Of a stretch of DNA of 64,000 nucleotides, positions 45,404 to 53,740 are shown piece by piece. The position numbers were made by a program, and so were the translations under genes. The stretch comes from Methylibium sp. NZG (GTDB lineage Bacteria > Pseudomonadota > Gammaproteobacteria > Burkholderiales > Burkholderiaceae_C). The notes under the pieces are model-generated. The model saw only the letters and a list, made by a program, of their open reading frames with translations, ran no database searches and was not told the origin of the DNA. Numbering within the stretch: the stretch's first letter is position 1; the number at the start of each line of letters is the position of its first letter. Where the stretch lies: positions 1 to 64,000 of the forward strand of contig LGRD01000031.1 in the NCBI GenBank assembly GCA_001263235.1. The letters are read 5' to 3'.

Positions 45404-45991
45404 TCAGGGCAACAGCTCGGCCTGAACGGTCTGCGCCGGCACCGCAAACAACCCGGCGCCGAGGTGGTGCAGTGTGTGCAGATCGGCGTTGTCGGCCCGG
45501 AACGACCAGCGGCCGGCATCGAACACCCGCGCATCGGCCTGGGCCGAGACCACCTCGCCGAAGAAGGTGTCGTAGGCCTCTTGTGCGTGCGGCTCGGGGA
45601 TCAGTCGGCATTCAAGCCAAGCAACGCAACCGGCCACCAGCGGCAGGCCCAGCAGCGGGCCGTCGAAAGCCTCGATTCCGTAGCGGGCGAACTTGTCGGC
45701 ACGGGTCGAGTCCTCGGCGCCTTTGCCCGAGACGCTGCCCACCGTGTACGCGAGGTCGGCCTGCGCGCGGCATGGCAGGTTCAGCGCAAAGCGGCCACTG
45801 GCCAGCACCAGCTCACGCGTGAAGGTGCTCTTGTCGATCACCACCGCCACGCGCGGCGGCGTGAACTCCACCGGCATCGACCAGGCCGCCGCCATCACGT
45901 TGCGGCGCCCGCCGTGCGCGCTGCTGACGAGCACGGTCGGGCCGTGGTTGATGAGGCGGTTGGCCTTGGAGAGTTCGACGGCTCGGCGCAT
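45404..45991 (-). CDS. Flavin reductase-like FMN-binding protein
   Basis: A 195-residue split-barrel flavoprotein. MAAAWSMPVEFTPPRVAVVI with FTRELVLASGRFALNLP is typical of the flavin reductase/FlaRed family that uses NAD(P)H to reduce FMN or serves as partner for monooxygenases. The segment GSVSGKGAEDSTRADKFARY is common in these proteins. The partner enzyme cannot be inferred; the neighbours are unrelated. Confidence 0.9.
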   Translation of the reverse strand: MRRAVELSKANRLINHGPTVLVSSAHGGRRNVMAAAWSMPVEFTPPRVAVVIDKSTFTRELVLASGRFALNLPCRAQADLAYTVGSVSGKGAEDSTRADKFARYGIEAFDGPLLGLPLVAGCVAWLECRLIPEPHAQEAYDTFFGEVVSAQADARVFDAGRWSFRADNADLHTLHHLGAGLFAVPAQTVQAELLP

Positions 45992-46059
45992 GGCGGCCAG
46001 TGTAGGCGGGGCCTGTCGTCCAAGGGGTTCAGGTGATGAGCGCGGTCATCGCTATTGAC

Positions 46060-46095
46060 CTTGCCGCTGCTCTTGCCGCTTCTCTTGCCGCTATC
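46060..46095. repeat. 12-bp tandem repeat upstream of the hydrolase at 46133
   Basis: Three units, CTTGCCGCTGCT, CTTGCCGCTTCT and CTTGCCGCTATC, lie 38-73 bases upstream of the ATG. The region is between divergent flavin reductase and hydrolase genes, so the array sits in a promoter region. Confidence 0.88.
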
Positions 46096-46132
46096 GTCGC
46101 GTCATGGATCGCAAGCAGAGCCGGCGCACGCA

Positions 46133-46945
46133 ATGATGAAGTTCATCGCCCCCGTGTTGTGGCTGCTGGTCGGCTGGGTGGTGCTGATGGCGGCCATCGC
46201 GCTGTTCCAGGACCGGCTGCTGTACTTGCCGGCGCGCGCCACGGTGGCGCAAATGAGTTCCAGCGGGCTCGCGGCCTGGCCCTCGGCACAGGACTTTCGT
46301 GGGCTCGTCGCCGAGCCCGCCGAACCGGGAGGCAAGGTGCGCGGCACCGCGGTGGTGTTTCACGGCAACGCTGGGCATGCCGGCCACCGCACCCACTACG
46401 CCGACGCACTCACCGCCCTCGGCCTGCGCGTGATCCTGGCCGAGTACCCGGGCTACGGCCCGCGCGACGGCAGCGTCGGCGAAGCCAGCCTCGTCGCCGA
46501 TGCGGTGCAGACGCTCGCGTTGGCGCACCGCCTGCACGGCGCGCCGCTGCTGGTGATCGGCGAGTCTCCCGGCGCGGGCGTCGCCGCGGCGGCGTCGGCA
46601 CAAGCGGGAGCGCAGGTGGCCGCTCTGGTGCTGATCACCCCTTGGGACCGGCTCGAACACGTGGCCGCGCACCGCTACCCCTGGTTGCCGGTGCGCTGGT
46701 TGCTGCGCGATCGCTACGACAGCGCCGCCCACCTCGCCACGTTCGACGGCCCGGTGTGGGTGGCGGTGGCCGAACGCGACACCATCGTGCCGGCACGCTT
46801 CGGCACCGCGCTGCACGCATCGCTGCCGGGCCGCAAACGGCTCGACGTGATGCTGGCCGCCGGCCACAACGACTGGCTGTTGCGGGTGGACGGTGCGTGG
46901 TGGAGCCAGGCCGTGACGTTCGCTCTCGGCGACGCGTCACGCTGA
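46133..46945 (+). CDS. Membrane-anchored alpha/beta-hydrolase (COG1073-like)
   Basis: A 270-residue hydrolase with an N-terminal hydrophobic anchor (APVLWLLVGWVVLMAAIALF). Features: AVVFHGNAGHAGHRTHYADA, the GYGPRDGSVGEASLV segment, the nucleophile elbow VIGESPGAGVAAA and the distal DTIVPARFG with AGHNDWLL carrying Asp and His. This pattern is that of the BEM46/COG1073 family. ATG 46133 or 46136 starts the anchor. It overlaps the convergent DUF6064 gene by nine bases. The substrate is unknown. Confidence 0.85.
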   Translation: MMKFIAPVLWLLVGWVVLMAAIALFQDRLLYLPARATVAQMSSSGLAAWPSAQDFRGLVAEPAEPGGKVRGTAVVFHGNAGHAGHRTHYADALTALGLRVILAEYPGYGPRDGSVGEASLVADAVQTLALAHRLHGAPLLVIGESPGAGVAAAASAQAGAQVAALVLITPWDRLEHVAAHRYPWLPVRWLLRDRYDSAAHLATFDGPVWVAVAERDTIVPARFGTALHASLPGRKRLDVMLAAGHNDWLLRVDGAWWSQAVTFALGDASR

Positions 46946-47737
46946 GCCGGCGGCCTCGCGCCTTGGGGCCGCCAGCGCGGCCAGCGCTGTCAGCGCCAAC
47001 CCGGGCATCAGCCACGCATCGCGCGCGTCCATCGCCCACGCCGTGGCGCCCGCCACGGCGCACCACAGCAGCGGCACCGGCCAGAGCAGCCACGAGCCAG
47101 ATCCAAACGGACGCGCCGAGTGCAGCATCAGCAGCAGGCCCAAGGTCGCGCTGGCGGTCGGGTCGGGCGCGATACCGAACAACTCGGCTTGCTGCCACGG
47201 GCGGCCCAGCGCCATGCCGATCAGCGGCTGCACGACCAGCGCGAACAGCAGCAGTGCCGCGCCCAGCCCGGCCGTTGACGGCGAGGCGCTGCGGCCCGAA
47301 CCAACATCGGCCCCGGTGGCCAGCCCCCCGAAAGCGCGCCACGCCGCGCCGAGCAGCAGCAGCCCCTGCACGCCAAACGCCACGCCGAACCACACCGCCG
47401 CCCAGTTGATCGTGGCGTAGCGCTGCACGTGAAACGCCCAGCCGACCCAGCCCCAGGCCAGCGCCAACACACCGAAGACCGCAACGCTGGCCCAGGCCCG
47501 CGCGCGGGGTGCGCTCCGTGCGATCGACCCACGCGCGCGCGGCCCATCGGCCGCAGCCACGCGCACCGAGGCCCCCCCGTTACCACGCCACGCCGCCACG
47601 CCGATCACCCCACCCAGCCCCAGCGCCACGGCATGCGCCGGCCAGACGTCGGCGTTGTAGATCTCGAAAAGGCGGTGGTAGGTGCGCGCCGAGAACATCA
47701 GGAAGTCGGACAGGCGGTAGGTCCACCACTCCGACAT
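46937..47737 (-). CDS. DUF6064-family membrane protein
   Basis: A 266-residue polytopic protein with seven or eight hydrophobic segments. The N-terminus SEWWTYRLSDFLMFSARTYH is characteristic of DUF6064. ATG 47737 was chosen for this match; the frame is open much further upstream but runs antisense to another gene. The function is unknown. It follows the aldo/keto reductase gene by 26 bases on the same strand. Confidence 0.8.
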   Translation of the reverse strand: MSEWWTYRLSDFLMFSARTYHRLFEIYNADVWPAHAVALGLGGVIGVAAWRGNGGASVRVAAADGPRARGSIARSAPRARAWASVAVFGVLALAWGWVGWAFHVQRYATINWAAVWFGVAFGVQGLLLLGAAWRAFGGLATGADVGSGRSASPSTAGLGAALLLFALVVQPLIGMALGRPWQQAELFGIAPDPTASATLGLLLMLHSARPFGSGSWLLWPVPLLWCAVAGATAWAMDARDAWLMPGLALTALAALAAPRREAAGSA

Positions 47738-47763
47738 CACGACCCCTGGCAGCCGTGCGACAT

Positions 47764-48690
47764 CTACAACGCCTGCACGTGCTCGGCCATGCGCCGCCGC
47801 AGCGCCGCGTCGGGTATCGGCCCGAGCGCAGCGCCCATGTTCTGGCGCACGTGCGCGACGCTGCTGGTGGCAGGGATGGCGCACGCCACCGCCGGGTGCG
47901 AGACGACGAACTTGAGCGCGACCTGCGCCCAGCCGTCGCAGCCGATCTGTGCCGCCCATGCTGGCAGCGGGTGGCGTTGCAGGTCGCGCAGCAGCGCGCC
48001 CTCGCGGAACGGGCGGTTCACGATGACCGCGATGCCGCGCTCCTGCGCCAGCGGCAGCAGCCGCTGCTCGGCCTCGCGGTCGAGCAGGTTGTAGCTGAGC
48101 TGCACGAAATCGATCGGCTGGCTGTGCATCACCGCTTCGATGTCGCGGTGGCGCCGCCCCTCCGACGTGGTGATGCCGACATAGCGCAGCCGCCCGGCCG
48201 CCTTCATCGCCAGCAGCGCAGGCAGGTGCTCCTCCCAGCCGAGCAGGTTGTGCACCTGCAGCAGGTCGAAGCGCGGAACACCCCAGTGGCGGCGAGACTC
48301 CTCGATCTGCGCCGGCCCACGTTCGCCGGAGCCGACCCACACTTTCTCGGCCGAGAACACCGGCGCGGCAGCGCTGCCCAATTTCGCCAGCCCATGCCCG
48401 ATGACCGGCTGCGACGAGCCGTACATCGGCGACGAATCGATCATGCGGCCGCCGGCCGCAAAGAACGCGCGCATCACTTCGGCGCACGCGTCGCGCGCCG
48501 CGCGGTCGTTGCCGACGTTGAAGGTGATCCAGCTGCCCAGCCCGACCACCGGCAGCGCCTCGCCGCTGGAGGGGATTTGCCGCGTGGCCAAGGCAGGTGC
48601 GGCGCGTTGCGCCGGGACGGCGGTCGGAAAGAGCGCGGCCGGCGCCAAGGCGCTGATCCGCTTCAACATCGAGCGACGGTGCAGGTCCAT
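47764..48690 (-). CDS. Aldo/keto reductase with a Tat-like signal
   Basis: A 308-residue NADPH-dependent oxidoreductase fold. The N-terminus, HRRSMLKRISALAPAALFPT, is a twin-arginine-like export signal, and the mature part begins PVVGLGSWITFNVGND. Catalytic Asp and Tyr lie in RMIDSSPMYGSS, Lys in EKVWVGSGERG and His in LLQVHNLLGW. Exported AKRs are uncommon but known; a bound cofactor would require folding before export, consistent with Tat. ATG 48690 gives the signal. The substrate is unknown. Confidence 0.85.
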   Translation of the reverse strand: MDLHRRSMLKRISALAPAALFPTAVPAQRAAPALATRQIPSSGEALPVVGLGSWITFNVGNDRAARDACAEVMRAFFAAGGRMIDSSPMYGSSQPVIGHGLAKLGSAAAPVFSAEKVWVGSGERGPAQIEESRRHWGVPRFDLLQVHNLLGWEEHLPALLAMKAAGRLRYVGITTSEGRRHRDIEAVMHSQPIDFVQLSYNLLDREAEQRLLPLAQERGIAVIVNRPFREGALLRDLQRHPLPAWAAQIGCDGWAQVALKFVVSHPAVACAIPATSSVAHVRQNMGAALGPIPDAALRRRMAEHVQAL

Positions 48691-48746
48691 GGCGCCAAGA
48701 TACCGCAACGGGTCGGCCGGGCGCGCGCTTGCGGAACAATGCGCTC

Positions 48747-49403
48747 ATGGACATTGCACCGGCACTCGCACTGCCCCCAGAAGCACTCGCCCGCGTGCGC
48801 CGCCTGATGGCGCAGCGCGAACGCACGCTGCTCGGCCTGGTGGGGCCGCCGGGCGCGGGCAAGTCGACGCTGGCGCTGGCCTTGCAGCGCGCCTTTGCCG
48901 ACGTTTCGCAAGTGGTGCCGATGGACGGCTTTCACCTCGCCAACGTCGAACTGCAGCGCCTGGGCCGAACCGGCCGCAAGGGCGCGCCCGACACCTTCGA
49001 TGCGGCCGGCTATGCCGCGCTGCTGCAGCGCCTGCGCTCGCAGCGCGCCGACGAGACGGTGTACGCGCCTGAGTTCCGGCGCGAGATCGAGGAGCCGGTG
49101 GCCGGTGCGATCGCGGTGCTGCCGCAGACGCGGCTCGTCATCGCCGAGGGCAACTACCTGCTGCTGGCCGAGGCGCCGTGGGCGGGCGTTGCCGCACTGC
49201 TCGACGAGACCTGGTACGTGGACGTGGACGACCGCCTGCGCACCGATCGCCTGCTGCGCCGCCACGAACAGTTCGGCCGCAGCGCGCAGGCCGCGCAGGA
49301 CTGGGTGCGCGGCACCGACGAGCCGAACGCACGGCTGATCGCCGCGACGCGATCGCGCGCGCAGTGGGTGTTCAGCGCGGCTGGCGGCGAAGCGAGCGGC
49401 TGA
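48747..49403 (+). CDS. P-loop nucleoside/nucleotide kinase-like protein (PanK/uridine kinase fold)
   Basis: A 218-residue kinase. Walker A is LVGPPGAGKSTLALAL, a substrate-lid region contains MDGFHLANVELQRLGRTGRK, and LVIAEGNYLLLAEAPWAGV is the Walker B-like strand, with RLRTDRLLRRHEQFGRSAQA following, as in the YggC/FrcK group of uridine/pantothenate-type kinases. Substrate could be a sugar or nucleoside; it cannot be decided from sequence alone. ATG 48747 is preferred over TTG 48729. Confidence 0.87.
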   Translation: MDIAPALALPPEALARVRRLMAQRERTLLGLVGPPGAGKSTLALALQRAFADVSQVVPMDGFHLANVELQRLGRTGRKGAPDTFDAAGYAALLQRLRSQRADETVYAPEFRREIEEPVAGAIAVLPQTRLVIAEGNYLLLAEAPWAGVAALLDETWYVDVDDRLRTDRLLRRHEQFGRSAQAAQDWVRGTDEPNARLIAATRSRAQWVFSAAGGEASG

Positions 49404-49419
49404 CCATCCCACCCAGCGG

Positions 49420-50358
49420 TCAACGCAGGAATGCCAGCACCGGCGCCAGCGAGCGCTCCGGCGCTTCTTCGTGCGGCAAGTGACCGACGCCCGGCAGCGC
49501 CACGCGCGTGGCCTGCGGGATCGCCTGCAGGTAGTCGGCCGAGTTGGCGAACGGGATCATCGCGTCCTGCTCGCCCCACAACAGCAGCGTGGGCGCGCGG
49601 ATGCGCCGCAGCACCGGCAGCGGGTCGGTGAGCACCGTCTGCGCCATGCGCGCGAGCAGTGCGTCGCGGCTGCCGGGGGCGCGCATCAGGTCGTGGTAGC
49701 GCTCGGCGACGTCGTCGGTCAGCAGCGCGGGGTCGGCGTACGCCGGCTCCAGTGACAGGCGCAGCAGCGCCATCGGCAACGCGTGGCGCATCAGCTTGAA
49801 CGACGCCGGCACCTCGGGCGCCTTGCCGTAGGCGAAGCCGGGGCTCGCAAAGCCGTCGGGCGCGACGAGCACCAGCTTGTCCACGCGGTTCGGGCGCTCG
49901 GCCGCAAAGCCCCACGCGATGCGCCCGCCGATCGAGTGGCCGACGAGGCTCGCACGCGCCAGCCCCAGGTGGTCCATCAGCGCCAGCAGCAGTTGCCGGC
50001 TGCGCACGTCGGTGTAGTCGCCGCTCGGGTCGGGCGGGCTCAGGCCGCTGCCCGGCAGGTCGAATCGGATCACGCGGTGCGTGGCCGCCAGGCCAGATGC
50101 CCACAGCTCCCAGGTGTGCAGGCTGGCGCCGAAGCCGTGCAGCAAGATCACGGCGGGTGCGTCCTTCGGGCCGCTGTCGCGCACGTGCAGGTGCGTGGCC
50201 GGGGCGCCCAACACATCCACCATGTCGGTGGGTGCGGCGAGGTACAGGCGTTCGAGCTCGGCGCGGTCCCTGTCGGGGGTCCACAGCCAAAGGGCGAGCA
50301 CGGCAAGCAGGATGATCATCAGCGCAGTGAGAGCCAGTGGGCGGAGCGGCCAGGGCAT
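49420..50358 (-). CDS. Alpha/beta-hydrolase with N-terminal anchor
   Basis: A 312-residue hydrolase with one N-terminal membrane helix (LALTALMIILLAVLALWLW). Features: VILLHGFGASLHTWELWASG, the canonical HGxG; FDLPGSGLSPPDPSGDYT; nucleophile LVGHSIGGRIAWG; and terminal LLWGEQDAMIPFA with GVGHLPHEEAPE. Typical of meta-cleavage or esterase-like enzymes; no specific substrate. It is convergent with the kinase gene (gap 16 bases). Confidence 0.9.
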   Translation of the reverse strand: MPWPLRPLALTALMIILLAVLALWLWTPDRDRAELERLYLAAPTDMVDVLGAPATHLHVRDSGPKDAPAVILLHGFGASLHTWELWASGLAATHRVIRFDLPGSGLSPPDPSGDYTDVRSRQLLLALMDHLGLARASLVGHSIGGRIAWGFAAERPNRVDKLVLVAPDGFASPGFAYGKAPEVPASFKLMRHALPMALLRLSLEPAYADPALLTDDVAERYHDLMRAPGSRDALLARMAQTVLTDPLPVLRRIRAPTLLLWGEQDAMIPFANSADYLQAIPQATRVALPGVGHLPHEEAPERSLAPVLAFLR

Positions 50359-50532
50359 GAGCGTTGCAGGCTAACACCGCCTCCGAGGCCCAAAAGCCTC
50401 GAAGGCCATCGGCGCCGATCCGCACGTGACCCTGCAAGCCGGGCGCGCCGCAGGAAGCGGCGCGAAGAGCACGCGCGTTGCACGGCGACGCTCCGTTCCC
50501 GCTAGGATGGCCTTCACTCGCGAGCCTTCCGC

Positions 50533-51600
50533 ATGAACTTCCTGTGGCCCCAGTCCCTGTGGTTGCTGCCGGCGCTGCCGCTGCTGCCGCTGCTGTACCT
50601 GTGGCTGCTGCGGCGGCGCGGCAAGCCGGCTCTGCGGTACAGCAACCTCAATCTCGTCCGCGAGGCCGCCAGCCGGCCGTGGCGGCGGCATGTGCCGGCG
50701 GCCTTGCTGTTGCTGGCGTGTGCGTTGCTGGCGCTCGCGCTGGCGCGGCCGACGGCGACAGTGACGCTGCCGTGGGCGCGCACGACGGTCATGCTGGCGA
50801 TGGACGTGTCGCGCAGCATGCGAGTGACCGACGTCAAGCCCAGCCGCATGGAGGCCGCGCAGGACGCCGCCAAGATGTTCCTGCGCGAGTTGCCGCGCAA
50901 CATCGACGTGGGCCTGGTCACCTTTGCCGGCAGCACCCAGGTGGCGCAGCGGGCAACGCTCGACCGCGAGGCCCTGGCCAGCGCCATCGACGCGTTCCAG
51001 ATGCAGATCGGCACAGCCGTGGGCAACGCCATCGTGATGTGCCTGGCAGAGCTGTTCCCCGAGCACGGCATCGACCTGGAGGGCATGACCTTCGGCCCGC
51101 GCACGCGCTTGGGCACCGCCGCGGGCAGCCGCGACGCGCAGCTTGGCGGGCCGGAGAAGCCGGCCAAGCCCGCACCTTTGCAGATCACGCCGGTGGCGCC
51201 GGGCTCCTTCGATGCGGCCGCCATCATTCTGCTGACCGACGGCCGCCGCACCGTGGGCATCGACACGCTTCAAGCCGCCAGAATGGCCGCCGACCGCGGC
51301 GTGCGCATCTACGTGGTGGGGCTGGGCACGCCGGATGGTCATGCGGCGATGGACGAGAGCATGGCGATCTACCTCAAGCTCGACGAACCCACGCTGCGCG
51401 AGGTGGCGCGCCTGACCGGCGGCGAGTACCACCACGCCGGCACGGCTGAAATGCTGCGCACCGTCTATCAAGACCTGGGCTCGCGCCTGCAGGTGCAGAC
51501 GCGCGAGACCGAGTTGACCGGCGCGATGGCGCTGGCCGCGGCGCTGCTGGTGGTGGTGGCGGCGGGTCTGTCGCTCGTGTGGTTCGGGCGTGTCGGCTGA
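50533..51600 (+). CDS. VWA-domain membrane protein (BatA-like)
   Basis: A 355-residue protein. A BatA-type N-terminal segment (QSLWLLPALPLLPLLYLWLL) and a second helix (LLLLACALLALALARP) are followed by a von Willebrand factor A domain whose MIDAS motif is AMDVSRSMRVTD with downstream T and D residues in ILLTDGRRTVGID. A last helix (MALAAALLVVVAAGLSLVWF) anchors the C-terminus. BatA-like proteins usually sit with MoxR ATPases and DUF58 proteins; neither is here, so this is an orphan copy. Confidence 0.88.
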   Translation: MNFLWPQSLWLLPALPLLPLLYLWLLRRRGKPALRYSNLNLVREAASRPWRRHVPAALLLLACALLALALARPTATVTLPWARTTVMLAMDVSRSMRVTDVKPSRMEAAQDAAKMFLRELPRNIDVGLVTFAGSTQVAQRATLDREALASAIDAFQMQIGTAVGNAIVMCLAELFPEHGIDLEGMTFGPRTRLGTAAGSRDAQLGGPEKPAKPAPLQITPVAPGSFDAAAIILLTDGRRTVGIDTLQAARMAADRGVRIYVVGLGTPDGHAAMDESMAIYLKLDEPTLREVARLTGGEYHHAGTAEMLRTVYQDLGSRLQVQTRETELTGAMALAAALLVVVAAGLSLVWFGRVG

Positions 51601-51620
51601 CGCTTCGCCGACCCAACGTT

Positions 51621-52781
51621 CTACAGGTCAGACCAAGGCATCACGTCCACGCCATTGCGCGTGAACCGCATGTCGCCACCGTAGACGAGCCCCAGGTGGA
51701 CGGCAGAGAAGCTGCCGCGTTCGGTGGCGTACTTGTGCCACTTGTCGAGCTGGCGGAAGGCGTCGGACGCGACCGTGGGGCCCGACTTGATCTCGACCGC
51801 GGCGACTTCGTTGCCGCGCTCCATGACCACGTCCACTTCGGTACCGATGTTGTCGCGCCAGAAGTGCAGCGGTTCGCGCAGACCGAGGTTGACGCGGGTT
51901 TTCAAGAGTTCGTTGACCACCATGGTTTCGAACAGTGCACCGCGCTGGGGGTGCGAGAGGATCTCGCCCTCGGTGCGGATGCCCATCAATGCTGCGGCAA
52001 GGCCGACGTCGGTCATGTACAGCTTCGGGCTTCTGACCAGGCGCTTGCCGAAGTTGGCGACGTGAGGGCGCACGAAGTGGATCAGGTAGCAGGTCTCCAG
52101 GATCGACAACCAGTGCTTGACCGTCTTGTCGGCAACCCCCGCATCGCTGCCCAGCGACTGCATGTTGAGCAACTGTCCCGTGCGAGCGGCAGTGAGCTTG
52201 AGAAAGCGCTGGAAGGCGCTCAGGTCCTGGATGGCGGCAAGCTGGCGCGCGTCTCGTTCAGCGTAGGTAACGAGGTAGCCCTGCAACCACTCGTGCGGCT
52301 CCAGCGAGCGCGAGTAGATGGCCGGGAAAAATCCCTTGAGCAAGTGGCTGGCGTACTGCTTCTCCAGCAGCCCCACGCTGCGAAGTTCGGCAACCGACAG
52401 CGGCAACAGCTCGACCAGCGCGGTGCGCCCCGCCAGACTTTGCGTCACGCTGGACAGCAGCGACAGGTTCTGCGAGCCCGTCAGAACGAACTGCCCCATC
52501 TTGCCCGAGGCATCCACCACGCCTTGAAGTTCAGAGAACAGCTCGGGCGCGTTCTGTGCCTCGTCGATGACGGCACCCTGGGGATACTGGTGCAGGAACT
52601 CGGCCGGGCTTTGGCGAGCGAACTCGCGCTGTGCAGACGCTTCGAGCGTGATGTAGGGCTTGTGCGGCAGCAACGCGCGCATCAGCGTGGTCTTGCCCGA
52701 TTGGCGCGGGCCAGTCACGGTGACGACGGGAAAGCCGTCGAGCAGGCGCAGGATGCGGGGAGCGGCAGCGCGGGGGATCAT
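51621..52781 (-). CDS. P-loop ATPase with DUF4143 domain
   Basis: A 386-residue AAA-like protein. Walker A is VTVTGPRQSGKTTLMRALL, Walker B YPQGAVIDEAQNAPELF, sensor FVLTGSQNLSLLSSV; the C-terminal DUF4143 region includes GALFETMVVNELLKTRVN and FWRDNIGTEVDVVMERG, which has a PD-(D/E)xK-like acidic core. Such genes are scattered in bacteria and often horizontally acquired; role unknown. The AT-rich upstream region (52782-52830) differs from its surroundings. Confidence 0.92.
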   Translation of the reverse strand: MIPRAAAPRILRLLDGFPVVTVTGPRQSGKTTLMRALLPHKPYITLEASAQREFARQSPAEFLHQYPQGAVIDEAQNAPELFSELQGVVDASGKMGQFVLTGSQNLSLLSSVTQSLAGRTALVELLPLSVAELRSVGLLEKQYASHLLKGFFPAIYSRSLEPHEWLQGYLVTYAERDARQLAAIQDLSAFQRFLKLTAARTGQLLNMQSLGSDAGVADKTVKHWLSILETCYLIHFVRPHVANFGKRLVRSPKLYMTDVGLAAALMGIRTEGEILSHPQRGALFETMVVNELLKTRVNLGLREPLHFWRDNIGTEVDVVMERGNEVAAVEIKSGPTVASDAFRQLDKWHKYATERGSFSAVHLGLVYGGDMRFTRNGVDVMPWSDL

Positions 52782-52783
52782 TC

Positions 52784-52823
52784 TTTACAGATTCGAGTTT
52801 TTATCTCGATATTGTAAAACTTT
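52784..52823. other. AT-rich promoter-like region of the DUF4143 ATPase
   Basis: A stretch rich in A and T within GC-rich DNA, directly upstream of the ATPase start on the minus strand. It contains the inverted repeat CGAG-TTTTTAT-CTCG and TTTACA-like hexamers. Compatible with the promoter of a recently acquired gene; I cannot place the -10/-35 boxes with confidence. Confidence 0.45.
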
Positions 52824-52883
52824 CAGAGTGAGGATGGTCAGCGCGCTGAGCTCTCGTTCGACGGCAAGTCGTTCCGAGTCCGG

Positions 52884-53666
52884 TCACCCCCGGTGGACGT
52901 GCTGTCGCAACGCCTCCAGGTCGAGCACGCGCAAGCCGCCGTACTCGATGCGGATCAGGCCCAGTTCCTGCAACGCGTTCAGCGCTTCATTGACGCGCTG
53001 ACGTGACAGGCCCACCAAGTAGCCCAGCTCCTGCTGGGTGATGCGCAGCAGCGTGCCCACGCCCGGGTAGAGCAGCGGGTGAAACAGCGCGGCCAGGCTG
53101 CGGGCGACGCGTGCGTCGGGGTCGTTCATGCGGTCGATCTCGCGCGCGCCGATGAACTGGCCGAGCCGCTCGTTGAGCTGCTGCATCACGAAGCGGTTGA
53201 ACGGGATGCTGCGGTCCAGCAGCCAATGGAACGTGGCCAGGCTCAGGCCCGCGACGCGGCTCTTGCGCAGCGCCTGGATGTTGTAGCGGTACACCTCGCG
53301 CTTGATGCACGTGCCTTCGCCGAACCAGCCCCCCGGCGGCACGCCGGTGAAGGTGATCGGCACGCCCATCACCGTGTCGCTGCTCATCTTCAGCAAGCCG
53401 TCGATGACACCGAACCAGAACGTGGCGGGCCGGCCCACCCTGCACAGCAGTTCGCCGGGCTGCACTTGCACCGCCCTCAGGTCGGCCACCGCGCGCTCGC
53501 GCTCCTCGCGCTGCAACGCCACCAGCCAGGGGATGTCGGCCAGCTCGGCAGCGTCAATTGCGCGCGCACGTTCGAGCAACGGGGTGTGGGCTGGAGCGCC
53601 GGGCGGCGGCATCGGAACGAACTCAGGGAAAACGCTGGGGAGAGGAGACCCGCAGATTGTCGTCAT
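52884..53666 (-). CDS. Crp/Fnr-family transcriptional regulator
   Basis: A 260-residue regulator. The cyclic-nucleotide-binding-like domain (about 65-155) has GELLCRVGRPATFWFGVIDG and GVPPGGWFGEGTCI, without the standard cAMP-binding RxS motif or Fnr cysteines, so the effector is not obvious. The winged helix (about 185-250) carries TQQELGYLVGLSRQRVNEAL and LGLIRIEYGGLRVLDLEAL. It is divergent from the ligase-liv operon, and its ATG lies inside a perfect palindrome (53657-53674), suggesting autorepression. Confidence 0.93.
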   Translation of the reverse strand: MTTICGSPLPSVFPEFVPMPPPGAPAHTPLLERARAIDAAELADIPWLVALQREERERAVADLRAVQVQPGELLCRVGRPATFWFGVIDGLLKMSSDTVMGVPITFTGVPPGGWFGEGTCIKREVYRYNIQALRKSRVAGLSLATFHWLLDRSIPFNRFVMQQLNERLGQFIGAREIDRMNDPDARVARSLAALFHPLLYPGVGTLLRITQQELGYLVGLSRQRVNEALNALQELGLIRIEYGGLRVLDLEALRQHVHRG

Positions 53667-53674
53667 AACGACAA
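53657..53674. promoter_or_regulatory. Palindrome over the Crp/Fnr gene start
   Basis: TTGTCGT and ACGACAA form a perfect 7-bp inverted repeat around CATA, which contains the start codon of the Crp/Fnr gene at 53666. Its symmetry and spacing suit a Crp/Fnr-type dimer and suggest autoregulation. Confidence 0.6.
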
Positions 53675-53698
53675 CCCAGCGTCAAACCAGTCCTTACA

Positions 53699-53726
53699 GT
53701 TCAGCCGCTGAACCAGAGCGTTCAGC
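53699..53726. promoter_or_regulatory. GTTCAGC operator-like repeats before the ligase gene
   Basis: GTTCAGC and GCTGAAC (53699-53705 and 53707-53713) form a perfect inverted repeat with one base between, and a third half-site GTTCAGC follows at 53720-53726. They lie 14-42 bases before the GTG of the ligase operon and are candidates for regulator binding. Confidence 0.55.
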
Positions 53727-53740
53727 TTTCGGAGCCGACC

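Noticed and set aside
47738-48862. Upstream extension of the DUF6064 frame
   Set aside because: It is antisense-phase translation of the aldo/keto reductase region, while ATG 47737 gives the family N-terminus.
51621-52781. DUF4143 ATPase as a transposase or toxin-antitoxin component
   Set aside because: It has no transposase motif, terminal repeats or small partner gene; only ATPase and DUF4143 features are visible.
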